The notes under the pieces: generated by a model
The model's database searches: none
The model's input: the letters and a program-made list of their open reading frames with translations, nothing else
Told to the model about the DNA's origin: nothing
Shown: positions 49,901 through 56,041 of the stretch, piece after piece
How the letters are laid out: every line of letters starts with the position of its first letter
How positions within the stretch are numbered: the first letter of the stretch is position 1
Source of the DNA: Phallusia mammillata
Lineage: Eukaryota; Chordata; Ascidiacea; Phlebobranchia; Ascidiidae
Assembly: GCA_003260075.1 (NCBI GenBank)
Contig: QLIY01000292.1
Coordinates: 62,001-126,000 of the forward strand
Reading direction: 5' to 3'
Length of the DNA stretch: 64,000 bases
Position numbers and translations under genes: made by a program

Positions 49901-52900
49901 TATAAAATAATTAACACGGCTTAAGTGGGAAATGGGCTTTTTGTATATGGTTGGGCGGATGAGTTCTTTTAAAATGTATTCACTATGCATACTCCGTTCG
50001 CCACTTTTTTTTGATAGCCACAAGTCCGTGTACAGTGCTTTCAAAAAAGTTTCCGTTTTGCTATTGCCACAACCAATTTTATTGATATTTGTAACCACAG
50101 GCATAATCAGTTTCGACTGTAAAGAGCCATATTGGTTTGGTAATTTAGGTAACTAAGTTTGGTAATTTGGAAAATACCATGATATTTAACACTACATAGC
50201 AAAATTAGTTCACCGTGGCTACTCAACGTTTACAAGTTATAAACTAACCGTCCTTAACTGAGTAAAAGTTGTACACGAGAGCAACAGACGTTGATGATTT
50301 GAAACCGCTGCAGATTACGTCATAACTGGGAGTTGATGATGTCACAGAAGCGTAACATGAACCGCCGGAGGGCGGTGTTGCACCGTAAAAATAAAAACTT
50401 GCTGAGGCTTTTCTTCCTTCGGTGTCGATACCTGTAATATCAAGTACTATACAGTAATGCTCGTTACTTAAATATTACTTAAAATATCATTATAATGATT
50501 TGGTCGAAAACCTGCCTTTAATTTTTTTTTCGATCCTGAAATTGAAAATAGACAAGAGCAATACAGTGCTGTTAGACTTAGACCAAAACAAACAAGAAGT
50601 TATTTCACTGCGTAAAATTTGGATAGGTTTTAAAAATGAATAAAAAACACCTTTTGCAGTGATTGTGTGTTTGATAACTGGTCGCAAACCACCCAAAAAG
50701 GTTTCGTTAAGCTTGCAAAATCGTTTGCTGGTATGTTTCAGAGGCTGGCTGTTCAATGTCCAGTTCGTCTCAACGCAATCCGGGCAATACAACTCCAGTA
50801 TCAGTGGTTTGACGGTTATTGTAGGGTTACAACAATTTGCTTTACATCTGCAAAGTGACAACAACGCTACCAAAATGGTAATCACTAATGTTAAAAGAAG
50901 CGAATGTAATGTCAAGAACGCAAACTAAACCAATTCTACTAACAAACTAAGACTAATGAGAAAGAAAAAAAGTCTTCAAAAACCGACTGAATTACAAAAC
51001 TGGCTCCTCGGGTAAGTTACAAACCTAATCCGTACAAGAGGTACAGTTTGAGTTGTAGGCAAAACTTCGATATCCGCTATTCCTGGAAGATAGTCTGTTG
51101 CAGTTACAATCACCCTAAAGTGGTAACGCTCTGCGGATACCATTATGCTTGTCACAATGGTTAGTTGTTCTCCATCAAGCAGCCATTTTGTACTGCGACC
51201 AGTAAGGCAGGTATCTGAAAAAAATTGGAAATGTAACACTTTACAGTAACCTTTTGGCACATTAATTCAACCCAACAAACAGTTACCTCTACATAATAGT
51301 GGTTACCTAAATAAAAACTGCGGTAACACGCGGTGTTTAATAACATTTGGTGCTAAACTGAATCTAATATTTGTTCATCATGTCACATATAGCATATGCA
51401 GGCAAACATCTAAATCTACTTGAAGCTAGGATAAAACAGTTTGTACAAGAAATTTTGTTAAAAACAGCAGCTTACCGAAAGAAGGCCTTGTCGTTGACGA
51501 ACCAACAGAAGGCAGATTCACATTTGAAGTCGAACAAAACCATCTATATGTTGGCAAATTACCTTCATTCACATTGGACACGGCTTCTAACTGAAATTTC
51601 TTTACAGAGCTGGCTCCTGTGGATAGCGCATATGTTTTACAACAAGTAGTCTTTTTAAATAAGCTATTGCTGCCAGGCATAGTATCAAGTTTATAGAGGT
51701 CTTGTGGCAATTGTATTTTCAGGCGATTTAAAGTGCAAAGAGCGCGGCAAGATATAGTCTTTTTGTCACCTGCTAGCCTTCCCACTGCTTACTACCCGAC
51801 CGTTTCAGCTGGAATTTACCTAGGGGGGGGGGATGGCAAATGTATTGACAGGCGATTTAAAGTGCAAAGAGCGCGGCAAGAGTCGGGCGATTTAAAGTGC
51901 AAAGAGCGCGGCAAGATTTAGTCTTTTTGTCACCTGCAAGCCTTCCCACTGCTTACTACCCGACCGTTTCAGCTGGAATTTACCTAANAACCAGTGACGT
52001 CACTGAGGGTTTTGTCGTAGCCGTGCTGTAGCAGCGTCTCGGAACCTATGTAAGTGTTTGCAATTTACCAAATAACTGTATGTACAGGCTTGACTATTTG
52101 ACTCTCGCCTATATTATTTAGTGTGGTTTCCAGCAGGGGAGGAATTTTAAACTTGAGGGGAAGAACTTACTTTAACTTGGTACATGTGGATTATAAATAG
52201 ACACTTTAGCTCTGGGAATATAGTAGTGATGGGACGATACCAGATTTTGAAGCGAGTACCGATACCGAGTACGAGTACCACATGTATATACCTTCGATAC
52301 CGAGTACCGAGTACGATTACCGAGTACTTAAGTGTAGTGTTGTACTTAGTTGTATATCACTNNNNNNNNNNNNNNNNNNNNNNNNNNNNNNNNNNNNNNN
52401 NNNNNNNNNNNNNNNNNNNNNNNNNNNNNNNNNNNNNNNNNNNNNNNNNNNNNNNNNNNNNNNNNNNNNNNNNNNNNNNNNNNNNNNNNNNNNNNNNNNN
52501 NNNNNNNNNNNNNNNNNNNNNNNNNNNNNNNNNNNNNNNNNNNNNNNNNNNNNNNNNNNNNNNNNNNNNNNNNNNNNNNNNNNNNNNNNNNNNNNNNNNN
52601 NNNNNNNNNNNNNNNNNNNNNNNNNNNNNNNNNNNNNNNNNNNNNNNNNNNNNNNNNNNNNNNNNNNNNNNNNNNNNNNNNNNNNNNNNNNNNNNNNNNN
52701 NNNNNNNNNNNNNNNNNNNNNNNNNNNNNNNNNNNNNNNNNNNNNNNNNNNNNNNNNNNNNNNNNNNNNNNNNNNNNNNNNNNNNNNNNNNNNNNNNNNN
52801 NNNNNNNNNNNNNNNNNNNNNNNNNNNNNNNNNNNNNNNNNNNNNNNNNNNNNNNNNNNNNNNNNNNNNNNNNNNNNNNNNNNNNNNNNNNNNNNNNNNN

Positions 52901-55252
52901 NNNNNNNNNNNNNNNNNNNNNNNNNNNNNNNNNNNNNNNNNNNNNNNNNNNNNNNNNNNNNNNNNNNNNNNNNNNNNNNNNNNNNNNNNTATTTGAAACG
53001 TGAATTGGTTTTACTTTTATTTCCTGCGTAACAAGTTCTTTAAAAACTAAATCGTTGTTAAAATGACTGATTTGGCAAATCGTCCTTTCGGTATGTGCAT
53101 ACGTTATTGGACGCACAGCAAACACCCCAACCACACAAAGAAATGTATCAAGTGACTATTTACAATATAATGTGACAGAAACTACAGGCTAAAACATAGA
53201 AGGTATCGGCGCTATTGATCAAAAGTCGCACCCCTGGCATTTTTTTGAAGCTCTACGCCTATGGCAAGGAGGCTTTAAATTTTGTCAAAAACGAACAATT
53301 TAATTAGTGGGTCGTGTACGGTAATTAGTGGTTTACCACTGGTAATCTTTACAGAGGTTAGAATAAAGGCCAAGAAGAATCAATAGAAACAAATTTAATT
53401 GCGTGACAAATGTTTACTGTCTGAATGTGCAAAAGCTCGCGCGCCATTTTTAAATGCTCTGCGTGCCACTTTTGGCACGCGTGCCACGTGTTGGACACCC
53501 CTGCTTTACAGTAACCTTTTGGCACATTAATTCAACCCAACAAACAGTAACCTCTACATAATAGTGGTTACCTAAATAAAAACTGCGGTAACACGCGGTG
53601 TTTAATAACATTTGGTGCTAAACTGAATCTAATATTTGTTCATCATGTCACATATAGCATATGCAGGCAAACATCTAAATCTACTTGAAGCTAGGATAAA
53701 ACAGTTTGTACAAGAAATTTTGTTAAAAACAGCAGCTTACCGAAAGAAGGCCTTGTCGTTGACGAACCAACAGAAGGCAGATTCACATTTGAAGTAGAAC
53801 AAAACCATCTATATGTTGGCAAATTACCTTCATTCACATTGGACACGGCTTCTAACTGAAATTTCTTTACAGAGCTGGCTCCTGTGGATAGCGCATATGT
53901 TTTACAACAAGTAGTCTTTTTAAATAAGCTATTGCTGCCAGGCATAGTATCAAGTTTATAGAGGTCTTGTGGCAATTGTATTTTCAGGCGATTTAAAGTG
54001 CAAAGAGCGCGGCAAGATATAGTCTTTTTGTCACCTGCTAGCCTTCCCACTGCTTACTACCCGACCGTTTCAGCTGGAATTTACCTAATCATGAGTATTT
54101 TGAAAAAGCAGAAAAAGCGCCTCACTTTTAATCAGACATTGAAACGCTTTTTGCCCTAGGTACAAGTCTACATGCGTGGCACAGTTAATTGTGGCATTAT
54201 TTCATTCAGTTTCAGAAGTGGCTGCAAAATACGAAATGTATACAGTAACCACTGCTAGCAATGTACTGTGCAAAAGCCAGGCTTCAAGTAAACACAGAAT
54301 GTTCTAATTATCTAATTTAGAATGTGCATTCTACTATAAAAAAGAATTTATGTTTCTATTTTAGTGTAGATTGCGTTTTTTCGAGTATTTATTGCTTATT
54401 TTCGTTTCTTTAGATTATAAAACTAACAGATCCAGTGACTGAATGTTTTGAGTACAGATTGGATAGCTGACACAAAATATTACTGACTAAGAAAAGCCTA
54501 TACCGCCGTTGGCAGTTTTATTTTAATCTAGTTTTCATTACTATATCTAGTGCTACATTATAGTAATAAACAACATAAGGTTTGGTCTCTTTAACTTACC
54601 CATGCTAATCTTGTTTCCACCGACGATGTAAACTTTTGCTTGCGTCTTCTTCTTCTCGACTAAAGTCGCCATTTCTTTTTTCGCCACCAGCCAATCATAT
54701 GCTGCCGCGTCACGCAGTGTCAACAATACCTTTATGACGTATCGCCCAGTGCTCAGTACATGTTCTTGCAATATGAAATCAGACTGATTTGAAATCGCTT
54801 TCACAGAGTACTCGGCGCCGATCGCTTCAATAGACGAGCTTTTGTAGATTTTCCAGTGATAATGGATCTTGTATTTGGAGCCACAATCGAAACCAGTTAC
54901 AACAGACAGATGCAAAGATTTCGAAAACTTTAATGGCTCCCCTTGGCTAGGTTCGCTTTGTCCATCTCGAATTTTTACATCACCAAGGCAGCTTGCCGAA
55001 ACATCCCTTTTGAAGTTTCTGGTAAGTTCGTTTGCCTGGACTAAGTTTTCAAAAGCTAAAAACGCAAAATGGCATTTTCTTGGACAATTGCAAACACTTC
55101 GTAGTCTTATTTCTAAACTGTAAATACTTGATACCAAAGCCTAGTTTATTACCTATTTATACTGCTCTGTTTTAATTCAACAACTGCAAAGTTCATTCTA
55201 TTTTACCTGCTAGACTTATAAAACAAAACACTGCAGATACTTTATATAGCAT
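26263..55252 (-). CDS. Polycystin-1-family receptor/channel with REJ, GPS, PLAT and polycystin domains (34 exons, complete)
   Basis: Large membrane receptor predicted to sit at the cell or ciliary surface. Exons were chained by phase from ATG 55252 to TAA 26263-26265, giving 6390 bases including the stop (about 2,129 residues) with no phase conflict. Order: signal peptide (1-15), REJ region (about 20-500), GAIN-like region and GPS (about 835-870), TM1 (about 900-925), PLAT (937-1060), TM2-3 with a large cytoplasmic insert (1105-1450), TM4 onward, TOP/polycystin domain (about 1620-1800), channel segments and a 50-residue tail. There are no PKD repeats, lectin or leucine-rich domains, as in PKDREJ or ascidian s-Themis rather than PKD1. 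Haplotype-like duplicate exons exist for exons 3, 6, 17 and parts of 7, 18, 22, 27 and 32. A role in gamete recognition is inferred from architecture only. Confidence 0.93.
27450..27670 (-). CDS. Polycystin exon 33 (pore helix and TM11)
   Basis: Reads VLAYSMEAFTSTSLLENYPI then QGWYYLLVFFALFNKLFVNF, the last helix. The family LLGD filter is not recognisable here (AYSMEA instead). GTACTA donor. Confidence 0.92.
27783..27960. repeat. MITE copy, CAGTAAACC family (truncated)
   Basis: Shares CAGTAAACCTTGGTTAATCC and following sequence with 1421-1701; the right terminus is not visible. Confidence 0.6.
28430..28812. repeat. ~185-bp duplicated block reaching polycystin exon 32, poly-G at 28616-28626
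   Basis: The left copy breaks at the poly-G about 20 bases into the exon; the right copy is complete. Confidence 0.8.
28789..28847 (-). CDS. Polycystin exon 32 (pore approach, 59 bases)
   Basis: Small exon, TGTAG acceptor and GTAAGT donor, reading GLILFSETADFGSSLRTMQS with the junction base. Homologous to the F..F.....S segment before the pore helix. A partial copy lies just left of the poly-G at 28616. Confidence 0.8.
29389..29506 (-). CDS. Polycystin exon 31 (TM10 start)
   Basis: Reads HHQFQLLHTTLRRAQTEVYG then HLMYILFLYCAFCHV. The STLRRA-like linker before the pore helix is a family hallmark. Confidence 0.92.
30013..30157 (-). CDS. Polycystin exon 30 (TM9)
   Basis: Reads FRMAAQLDYVTRCLLSCCVF then LTMAYTIK. 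Phase 2 to 0 with GTAAGT donor. Confidence 0.9.
31079..31264 (-). CDS. Polycystin exon 29 (TM7-TM8)
   Basis: Reads SPSDVIATLCLYGILIMVFY then HLVEIASKVTERRWAFFHSL and a second hydrophobic stretch. GTGAGG donor. Confidence 0.9.
31728..31865 (-). CDS. Polycystin exon 28 (after TOP domain)
   Basis: Reads LVMFETVAYNVAHRTYCVIS then LAIEINNIGSVYTRSVVSLM, matching AVFIEF.LYN.N..LFCVV of the family. GTGAGT donor. Confidence 0.92.
32470..32767. repeat. Duplicated block covering the 3' part of polycystin exon 27, poly-G at 32619-32629
   Basis: Both copies show the GC splice donor; they differ by small indels. Confidence 0.8.
32726..32893 (-). CDS. Polycystin exon 27 (TOP domain end), GC donor
   Basis: Reads IWRYKFESSSWLSDYIGEFA, YDPGGYYVDLPKN and RRRKWIDQHTR, matching the Y.GGGYV...W.D..TR signature. 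The donor is GCAAGG (32720-32725); the partial duplicate shows the same GC donor at 32572-32577. Confidence 0.92.
34179..34332 (-). CDS. Polycystin exon 26 (TOP domain, cysteine loop)
   Basis: Reads TTCKHAGSIKHWKLGNQKCE then VDFDTTSEDKMSYKQDWNQP. The two cysteines and acidic patch fit the TOP disulphide loop. GTAACT donor. Confidence 0.82.
34687..34755. repeat. 69-nt poly-G run in polycystin intron 25
   Basis: Gives spurious poly-Pro and poly-Gly open frames on the two strands. Confidence 0.8.
35076..35217 (-). CDS. Polycystin exon 25 (TOP domain)
   Basis: Reads IAARDDIYSWIDVSLGDIFV then a conserved TPRLRQKRVVK, matching the PRLRQLRV motif of the family. Confidence 0.92.
35533..35655 (-). 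CDS. Polycystin exon 24 (TM6, start of TOP domain)
   Basis: Reads TVAIHIVYLTLLLGASFGQR then DLFDFGRAVESMLQGDLGQ. GTCTGT donor chosen by phase. Confidence 0.85.
36189..36295 (-). CDS. Polycystin exon 23 (charged linker before TM6)
   Basis: Reads DEERSRNSVYRPPTVKLIRE (D uses one base of the previous exon) then a run rich in E and R ending KRRIK, typical of the basic linker before the polycystin channel core. Confidence 0.87.
36993..37132 (-). CDS. Polycystin exon 22 (TM5)
   Basis: Reads LVSVLCGVLETIFVLETFKV then LLFAFISVCLKREVDIKDWF, the paired helix/loop before the cytoplasmic linker. A partial copy lies at about 37290-37358. Confidence 0.9.
37997..38185 (-). CDS. Polycystin exon 21 (TM4)
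   Basis: Reads LFSSLKDEELLLKSDVDPTE then TWTFVCLAAATSSGVCIWVG. TTCTAG acceptor, GTGAGT donor. Confidence 0.9.
38295..38450. repeat. MITE with TAGACGTAAAA inverted arms
   Basis: The motif for the cattle of copies, AAATAGACGTAAAA, is mirrored by TTTTACGTCTATTT about 90 bases on. Related fragments occur at about 7865-7953, 13355-13440 and 47355-47480. Confidence 0.6.
38670..39558 (-). CDS. Polycystin exon 20 (TM3 and large cytoplasmic insert with Gly-X-Y repeats)
   Basis: Begins LQSGVISFPVVIIVELAFRW (TM3), then about 270 residues of low-complexity cytoplasmic loop rich in S, T, R and G. It includes basic SRRKRKRV and Gly-X-Y runs such as GVRGTQGLQGTRGADGVKR. The donor GTTGTT (38664-38669) is weak but phase-correct. 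A plus-strand open frame over this exon is a shadow. Confidence 0.88.
40021..40220 (-). CDS. Polycystin exon 19 (TM2)
   Basis: Reads HTWYSILAMRPWDQRGMSRL, then SNCMMTIFFVMLVAMVFHVD (TM2). Ends FKWSDVSI before a phase-1 GTAAAG donor. Confidence 0.92.
40552..40725 (-). CDS. Polycystin exon 18 (PLAT part 3)
   Basis: Reads YLQRMVIREVDSNRRWFVVC then DTWLGLVCDRIF; end of PLAT. TTCTAG acceptor, GTTTGT donor. A truncated copy starts at 41045. Confidence 0.93.
40782..40906 (-). CDS. Polycystin exon 17 (PLAT part 2), left copy
   Basis: Reads KFGERRFIRGSVATLAIRTP then YSLGDITAVRIWHNCEGKSP, matching family PLAT (IATPHSLG...IRVWHDN). A second copy is at 41190-41314. Confidence 0.94.
41190..41314 (-). 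CDS. Polycystin exon 17, right copy
   Basis: Same length and splice phase as 40782-40906 but with KSGERR, SVVTL and ITAMR replacements. Lies in a ~400-bp block (41045-41444) repeating 40638-41033 across a 10-G run. Likely the other allele. Confidence 0.7.
41625..41777 (+). repeat. Dispersed ~150-bp repeat GTGTAGCTGCAGCGCG
   Basis: Unit runs from GTGTAGCTGCAGCGCGTT to ACCAAGCGGAAACAAC. Other copies: 850-1000 and 12020-12110 (reverse), 6870-7025, 10040-10265, 22250-22400 and 42085-42240. Confidence 0.75.
42338..42493 (-). CDS. Polycystin exon 16 (PLAT part 1)
   Basis: Reads YYVTIYTGGRRYAGTTATVA then LTLIGTSNKSH, the classic opening of a PLAT/LH2 domain. GTACCT donor. Confidence 0.95.
42896..43126. 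repeat. Palindromic MITE in polycystin intron 15
   Basis: Left arm GTATATAGAATACAT...CATCAGTGCA...TTGTCAATCAA is mirrored by TTGATTGACAA...TGCACTGATGATGA...ATGTATTCTATATAC. Ends CATTACTGCCAAG and TTGGCAGTAATG. Confidence 0.75.
43299..43430 (-). CDS. Polycystin exon 15 (TM1)
   Basis: Reads DNPVVLLVLLFLYSLYGLLF then VWSKRKDRDVERK, the first transmembrane helix with the positive stop characteristic of this family. Confidence 0.93.
43585..43719 (-). CDS. Polycystin exon 14 (second half of GPS)
   Basis: Reads ANDKLECECSSLSNSKLGEE. The C.C pair of GPS is present, but the cleavage triad normally H-L-S/T is S-L-S. GTAAGT donor. Confidence 0.88.
43795..43935 (+). repeat. SINE fragment (B box and body) in polycystin intron 13
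   Basis: Contains GGTTCGAATCCCACCGC followed by the body motif TTTTCTAGCCTATGC shared with 33030-33060. Confidence 0.6.
44171..44364 (-). CDS. Polycystin exon 13 (first half of GPS)
   Basis: Reads DAKWSIPTVQLPSNISSLLL and YVMNCMSWNVAIGDWQSDKC; the C..W.....W....C spacing is the start of the GPS motif. Confidence 0.88.
44781..45078. mobile_element. hAT MITE with GTACCAC motifs
   Basis: Begins CAGTTGTGTTCTCAAGC and ends GTTTGAGAACCACTG. Internal CGCGTACCACCT is shared with 9974-10631. TGTTACA overlaps both junctions. Confidence 0.65.
45122..45521 (-). CDS. Polycystin exon 12 (GAIN-like)
   Basis: Reads VCSFHASRFDPISARRQMDE, then VTSGDFPMLDPISSEALRKL and a beta-rich NLVILISETDKL. Acceptor at 45522-45524 keeps phase 0 from exon 11. 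Confidence 0.83.
45900..45976 (-). CDS. Polycystin exon 11
   Basis: Short exon: EELVIPGLKIRQLKNTGLGS then RLNFE. GTAAGA donor; phase matches both sides. Confidence 0.82.
46061..46187 (-). CDS. Polycystin exon 10
   Basis: Reads LRGIALVMSYARLAMYSVIP then GEKVTKFSEPNVDVYLKRAT; part of the region before GPS. Phase-1 GTAAGA donor. Confidence 0.85.
46370..46768. repeat. ~190-bp duplicated intron block, poly-G at 46568-46579
   Basis: Left copy about 46373-46567 and right about 46581-46768 differ by a few bases. Confidence 0.8.
46822..46904. repeat. 83-nt poly-G run in polycystin intron 9
   Basis: Uninterrupted homopolymer between exons 9 and 10. Confidence 0.8.
47157..47297 (-). CDS. Polycystin exon 9 (GAIN-like)
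   Basis: Reads EQLWEILLGIVRFSDKKRDS then IASSGVEASASLLNLQSSDT. CTTTTAG acceptor, GTAGGT donor. Confidence 0.85.
47623..47745 (-). CDS. Polycystin exon 8 (GAIN-like helices)
   Basis: Reads FQKVITKLEAAGSPVVMETA then LQTLDVINYMLPLVDLNRQT. Phase 0 to 0. Confidence 0.85.
48163..48425 (-). CDS. Polycystin exon 7
   Basis: Reads AETLLQHGYDKTLSDVTGSQ, then an acidic cysteine segment VEVCDETPACVEERV and a helical VHEAVALFTATGDVARLLQA. Lies between REJ and GAIN. GTGAGT donor. A 60-base copy of its 5' end is at 51989-52048. Confidence 0.85.
48533..48870. mobile_element. hAT-like MITE in polycystin intron 6
   Basis: Right end GAGAATCACTG; flanks CTCTAAAC (48525-48532) and GTCTAAAC (48871-48878) match 7 of 8. 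The left inverted repeat is degenerate. Confidence 0.55.
49272..49454 (-). CDS. Polycystin exon 6, downstream copy
   Basis: 183 bases like 50249-50431, with two amino-acid changes (FYR for FYG; TTP for TPP) and several silent ones. The following ~195 bases also repeat and end in a 10-G run at 49652. Either an unmerged haplotype or a tandem alternative exon. Confidence 0.7.
50249..50431 (-). CDS. Polycystin exon 6 (REJ), upstream copy
   Basis: Reads IDTEGRKASASFYFYGATPP then SGGSCYASVTSSTPSYDVIC and SGFKSSTSVALVYNFYSV, the C-terminal REJ pattern. GTTAGT donor. A second copy is at 49272-49454 with equal length and phase. Confidence 0.85.
50651..50847 (-). CDS. Polycystin exon 5 (REJ, cysteine-rich)
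   Basis: Reads CKANCCNPTITVKPLILELY then CPDCVETNWTLNSQ, and ends HTITAK before the phase-1 donor. Cysteine pairs suggest extracellular disulphides. Confidence 0.85.
51025..51214 (-). CDS. Polycystin exon 4 (REJ)
   Basis: Reads DTCLTGRSTKWLLDGEQLTI and YHFRVIVTATDYLPG with the junction base, a REJ strand pattern. TTTCAG acceptor, GTTTGT donor, phase 1 to 2. Confidence 0.85.
51476..51616 (-). CDS. Polycystin exon 3 (REJ), left copy
   Basis: Differs from the right copy by one silent base in the coding part. Part of a ~590-bp block (about 51233-51821) repeated at about 53506-54087. Probably the second haplotype; only one copy should be in the mature message. Confidence 0.7.
52224..52361. repeat. 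Left end of a hAT-like element with GATACCGAGTAC repeats, cut by the N gap
   Basis: Starts TAGTGATGGGACGATACC, followed by imperfect tandem GATACCGAGTAC units up to the gap at 52362. Confidence 0.5.
52362..52989. other. Assembly gap (628 N)
   Basis: Separates the two copies of the polycystin exon-3 block; open frames crossing it are meaningless. Confidence 0.95.
53741..53881 (-). CDS. Polycystin exon 3 (REJ), right copy
   Basis: Encodes ASSVKKFQLEAVSNVNEGNL then PTYRWFCSTSN; the YRW.C pattern is typical of REJ. The preferred acceptor is at 53882-53884. A longer form starting at 54034 is also in phase but adds 51 residues that include MITE sequence. A near-identical copy lies at 51476-51616. 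Confidence 0.75.
54600..55055 (-). CDS. Polycystin exon 2 (REJ region, N-terminal part)
   Basis: 151 codons beginning FENLVQANELTRNFKRD. A YHWKIYKS core and the C-terminal AKVYIVGGNKISMG fit REJ-module beta strands. TTTTTAG acceptor, GTAAGT donor. Confidence 0.88.
55207..55252 (-). CDS. Polycystin exon 1: signal peptide
   Basis: ATG followed by LYKVSAVFCFISLA, a basic residue then a hydrophobic core and small residues. Phase-1 GTAAAA donor joins (G+CT) to exon 2, giving AAFENLVQ at the cleavage region. Lies in the short gap after the LU gene. Confidence 0.82.
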
Positions 55253-55801
55253 AGTCGTTTTAAAACCCAAGTCCAGTTAAAAAATACATTCTAAACCTAA
55301 GCACCCTACTTTATTATTTCACTGACTAAACCAAACTAAAAGGGCTAAAATTGTATTTCATTGATAAACGTCAGCCATTACTATTATGTCACAAGCAAAT
55401 AATACAGCGTACAATTAGTAAACAAAATTGTGACTACAATTTACACACGAAAGCAGGCCTTTTCTTTAAGCGTGCGTTTAGTTTTCGATTGTCAAAAGTG
55501 CTAATATTTACTTTTAGTGCCCGGCGTACAATAAAGGCCGTATTGCCATTTATAACGAAATAGGTTCACACTGTGTTTGAGGTTGCTAGGGTGGGGAAAA
55601 TAATGGAGTGATGAATTTTAATACCCTATGGTTTTACTAAAAAATCATAAATGGGACAGTACACCTAGCGCTAAATTAAACAGAAGACCTTTGTCGACGG
55701 TATATATACAGTACTAGTAGTTTAAATGACACAAATCTACTGTACACAAATTAGACAACCAAAAAACACCTTCATAAAACAATTACTGTTGTGTCATATT
55801 A
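55253..55801 (-). promoter_or_regulatory. Short intergenic gap between LU stop and polycystin ATG
   Basis: Only 549 bases separate the two genes, so the polycystin promoter or 5' UTR must lie here unless transcription is shared. It includes a ~209-bp copy (55412-55620) of an element also found upstream of the LU gene, and a TATATATA stretch at 55701-55708. No defined promoter can be proven by eye. Confidence 0.4.
55412..55620. repeat. ~210-bp element, copy in front of polycystin gene
   Basis: Nearly identical to 60192-60410 (a few substitutions, one 5-base indel). No poly-G run is nearby, unlike the artefact duplications. Confidence 0.85.
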
Positions 55802-56041
55802 TTATGACGGTACAATGCCTGCAATTAACATCATCGAAACTGACAACAAAATTGTTATAACCCGTGGATGTAATTGGTTTGGAGACTTTGATGTGGTTGT
55901 AGTAGTTGATATCATAGAGACAGTGGAAGAATTGTTGGTATTAGAATTACTTTGCGTAGTAGCCGATACTACAGGCGATTTAGTAGTTGGCCTTTCACAG
56001 TTTGGACAGTTGCAATAATCAGTTGAACAACAGGTATAATT
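55802..56041 (-). CDS. LU gene: domain 2, exon c, stalk and GPI signal
   Basis: Reads NYTCCSTDYCNCPNCERPTT, then a Ser/Thr/Asn stalk, then VITILLSVSMMLIAGIVPS and a TAA. The uncharged hydrophobic terminus with no cytoplasmic tail is what suggests GPI attachment. Confidence 0.9.
   Translation of the reverse strand, partial: NYTCCSTDYCNCPNCERPTTKSPVVSATTQSNSNTNNSSTVSMISTTTTTSKSPNQLHPRVITILLSVSMMLIAGIVPS

Larger units (their letters stand above)
49272..50633. repeat. Duplicated ~380-bp block with polycystin exon 6
   Basis: 49272-49651 and 50249-50633 match closely; the left copy ends at poly-G 49652-49661. Flanking intron (49020-49270 vs 50030-50248) matches less well. Confidence 0.8.
51233..54087. 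repeat. Duplicated ~590-bp block with polycystin exon 3 around the N gap
   Basis: 51233-51821 and 53506-54087 are almost identical. A further partial copy of the 5' side follows the poly-G 51823-51832 up to a single N at 51988. Confidence 0.85.

Noticed and set aside
52184-53134. Long open frames across the N gap
   Set aside because: Mostly undefined bases; no coding evidence at either end.
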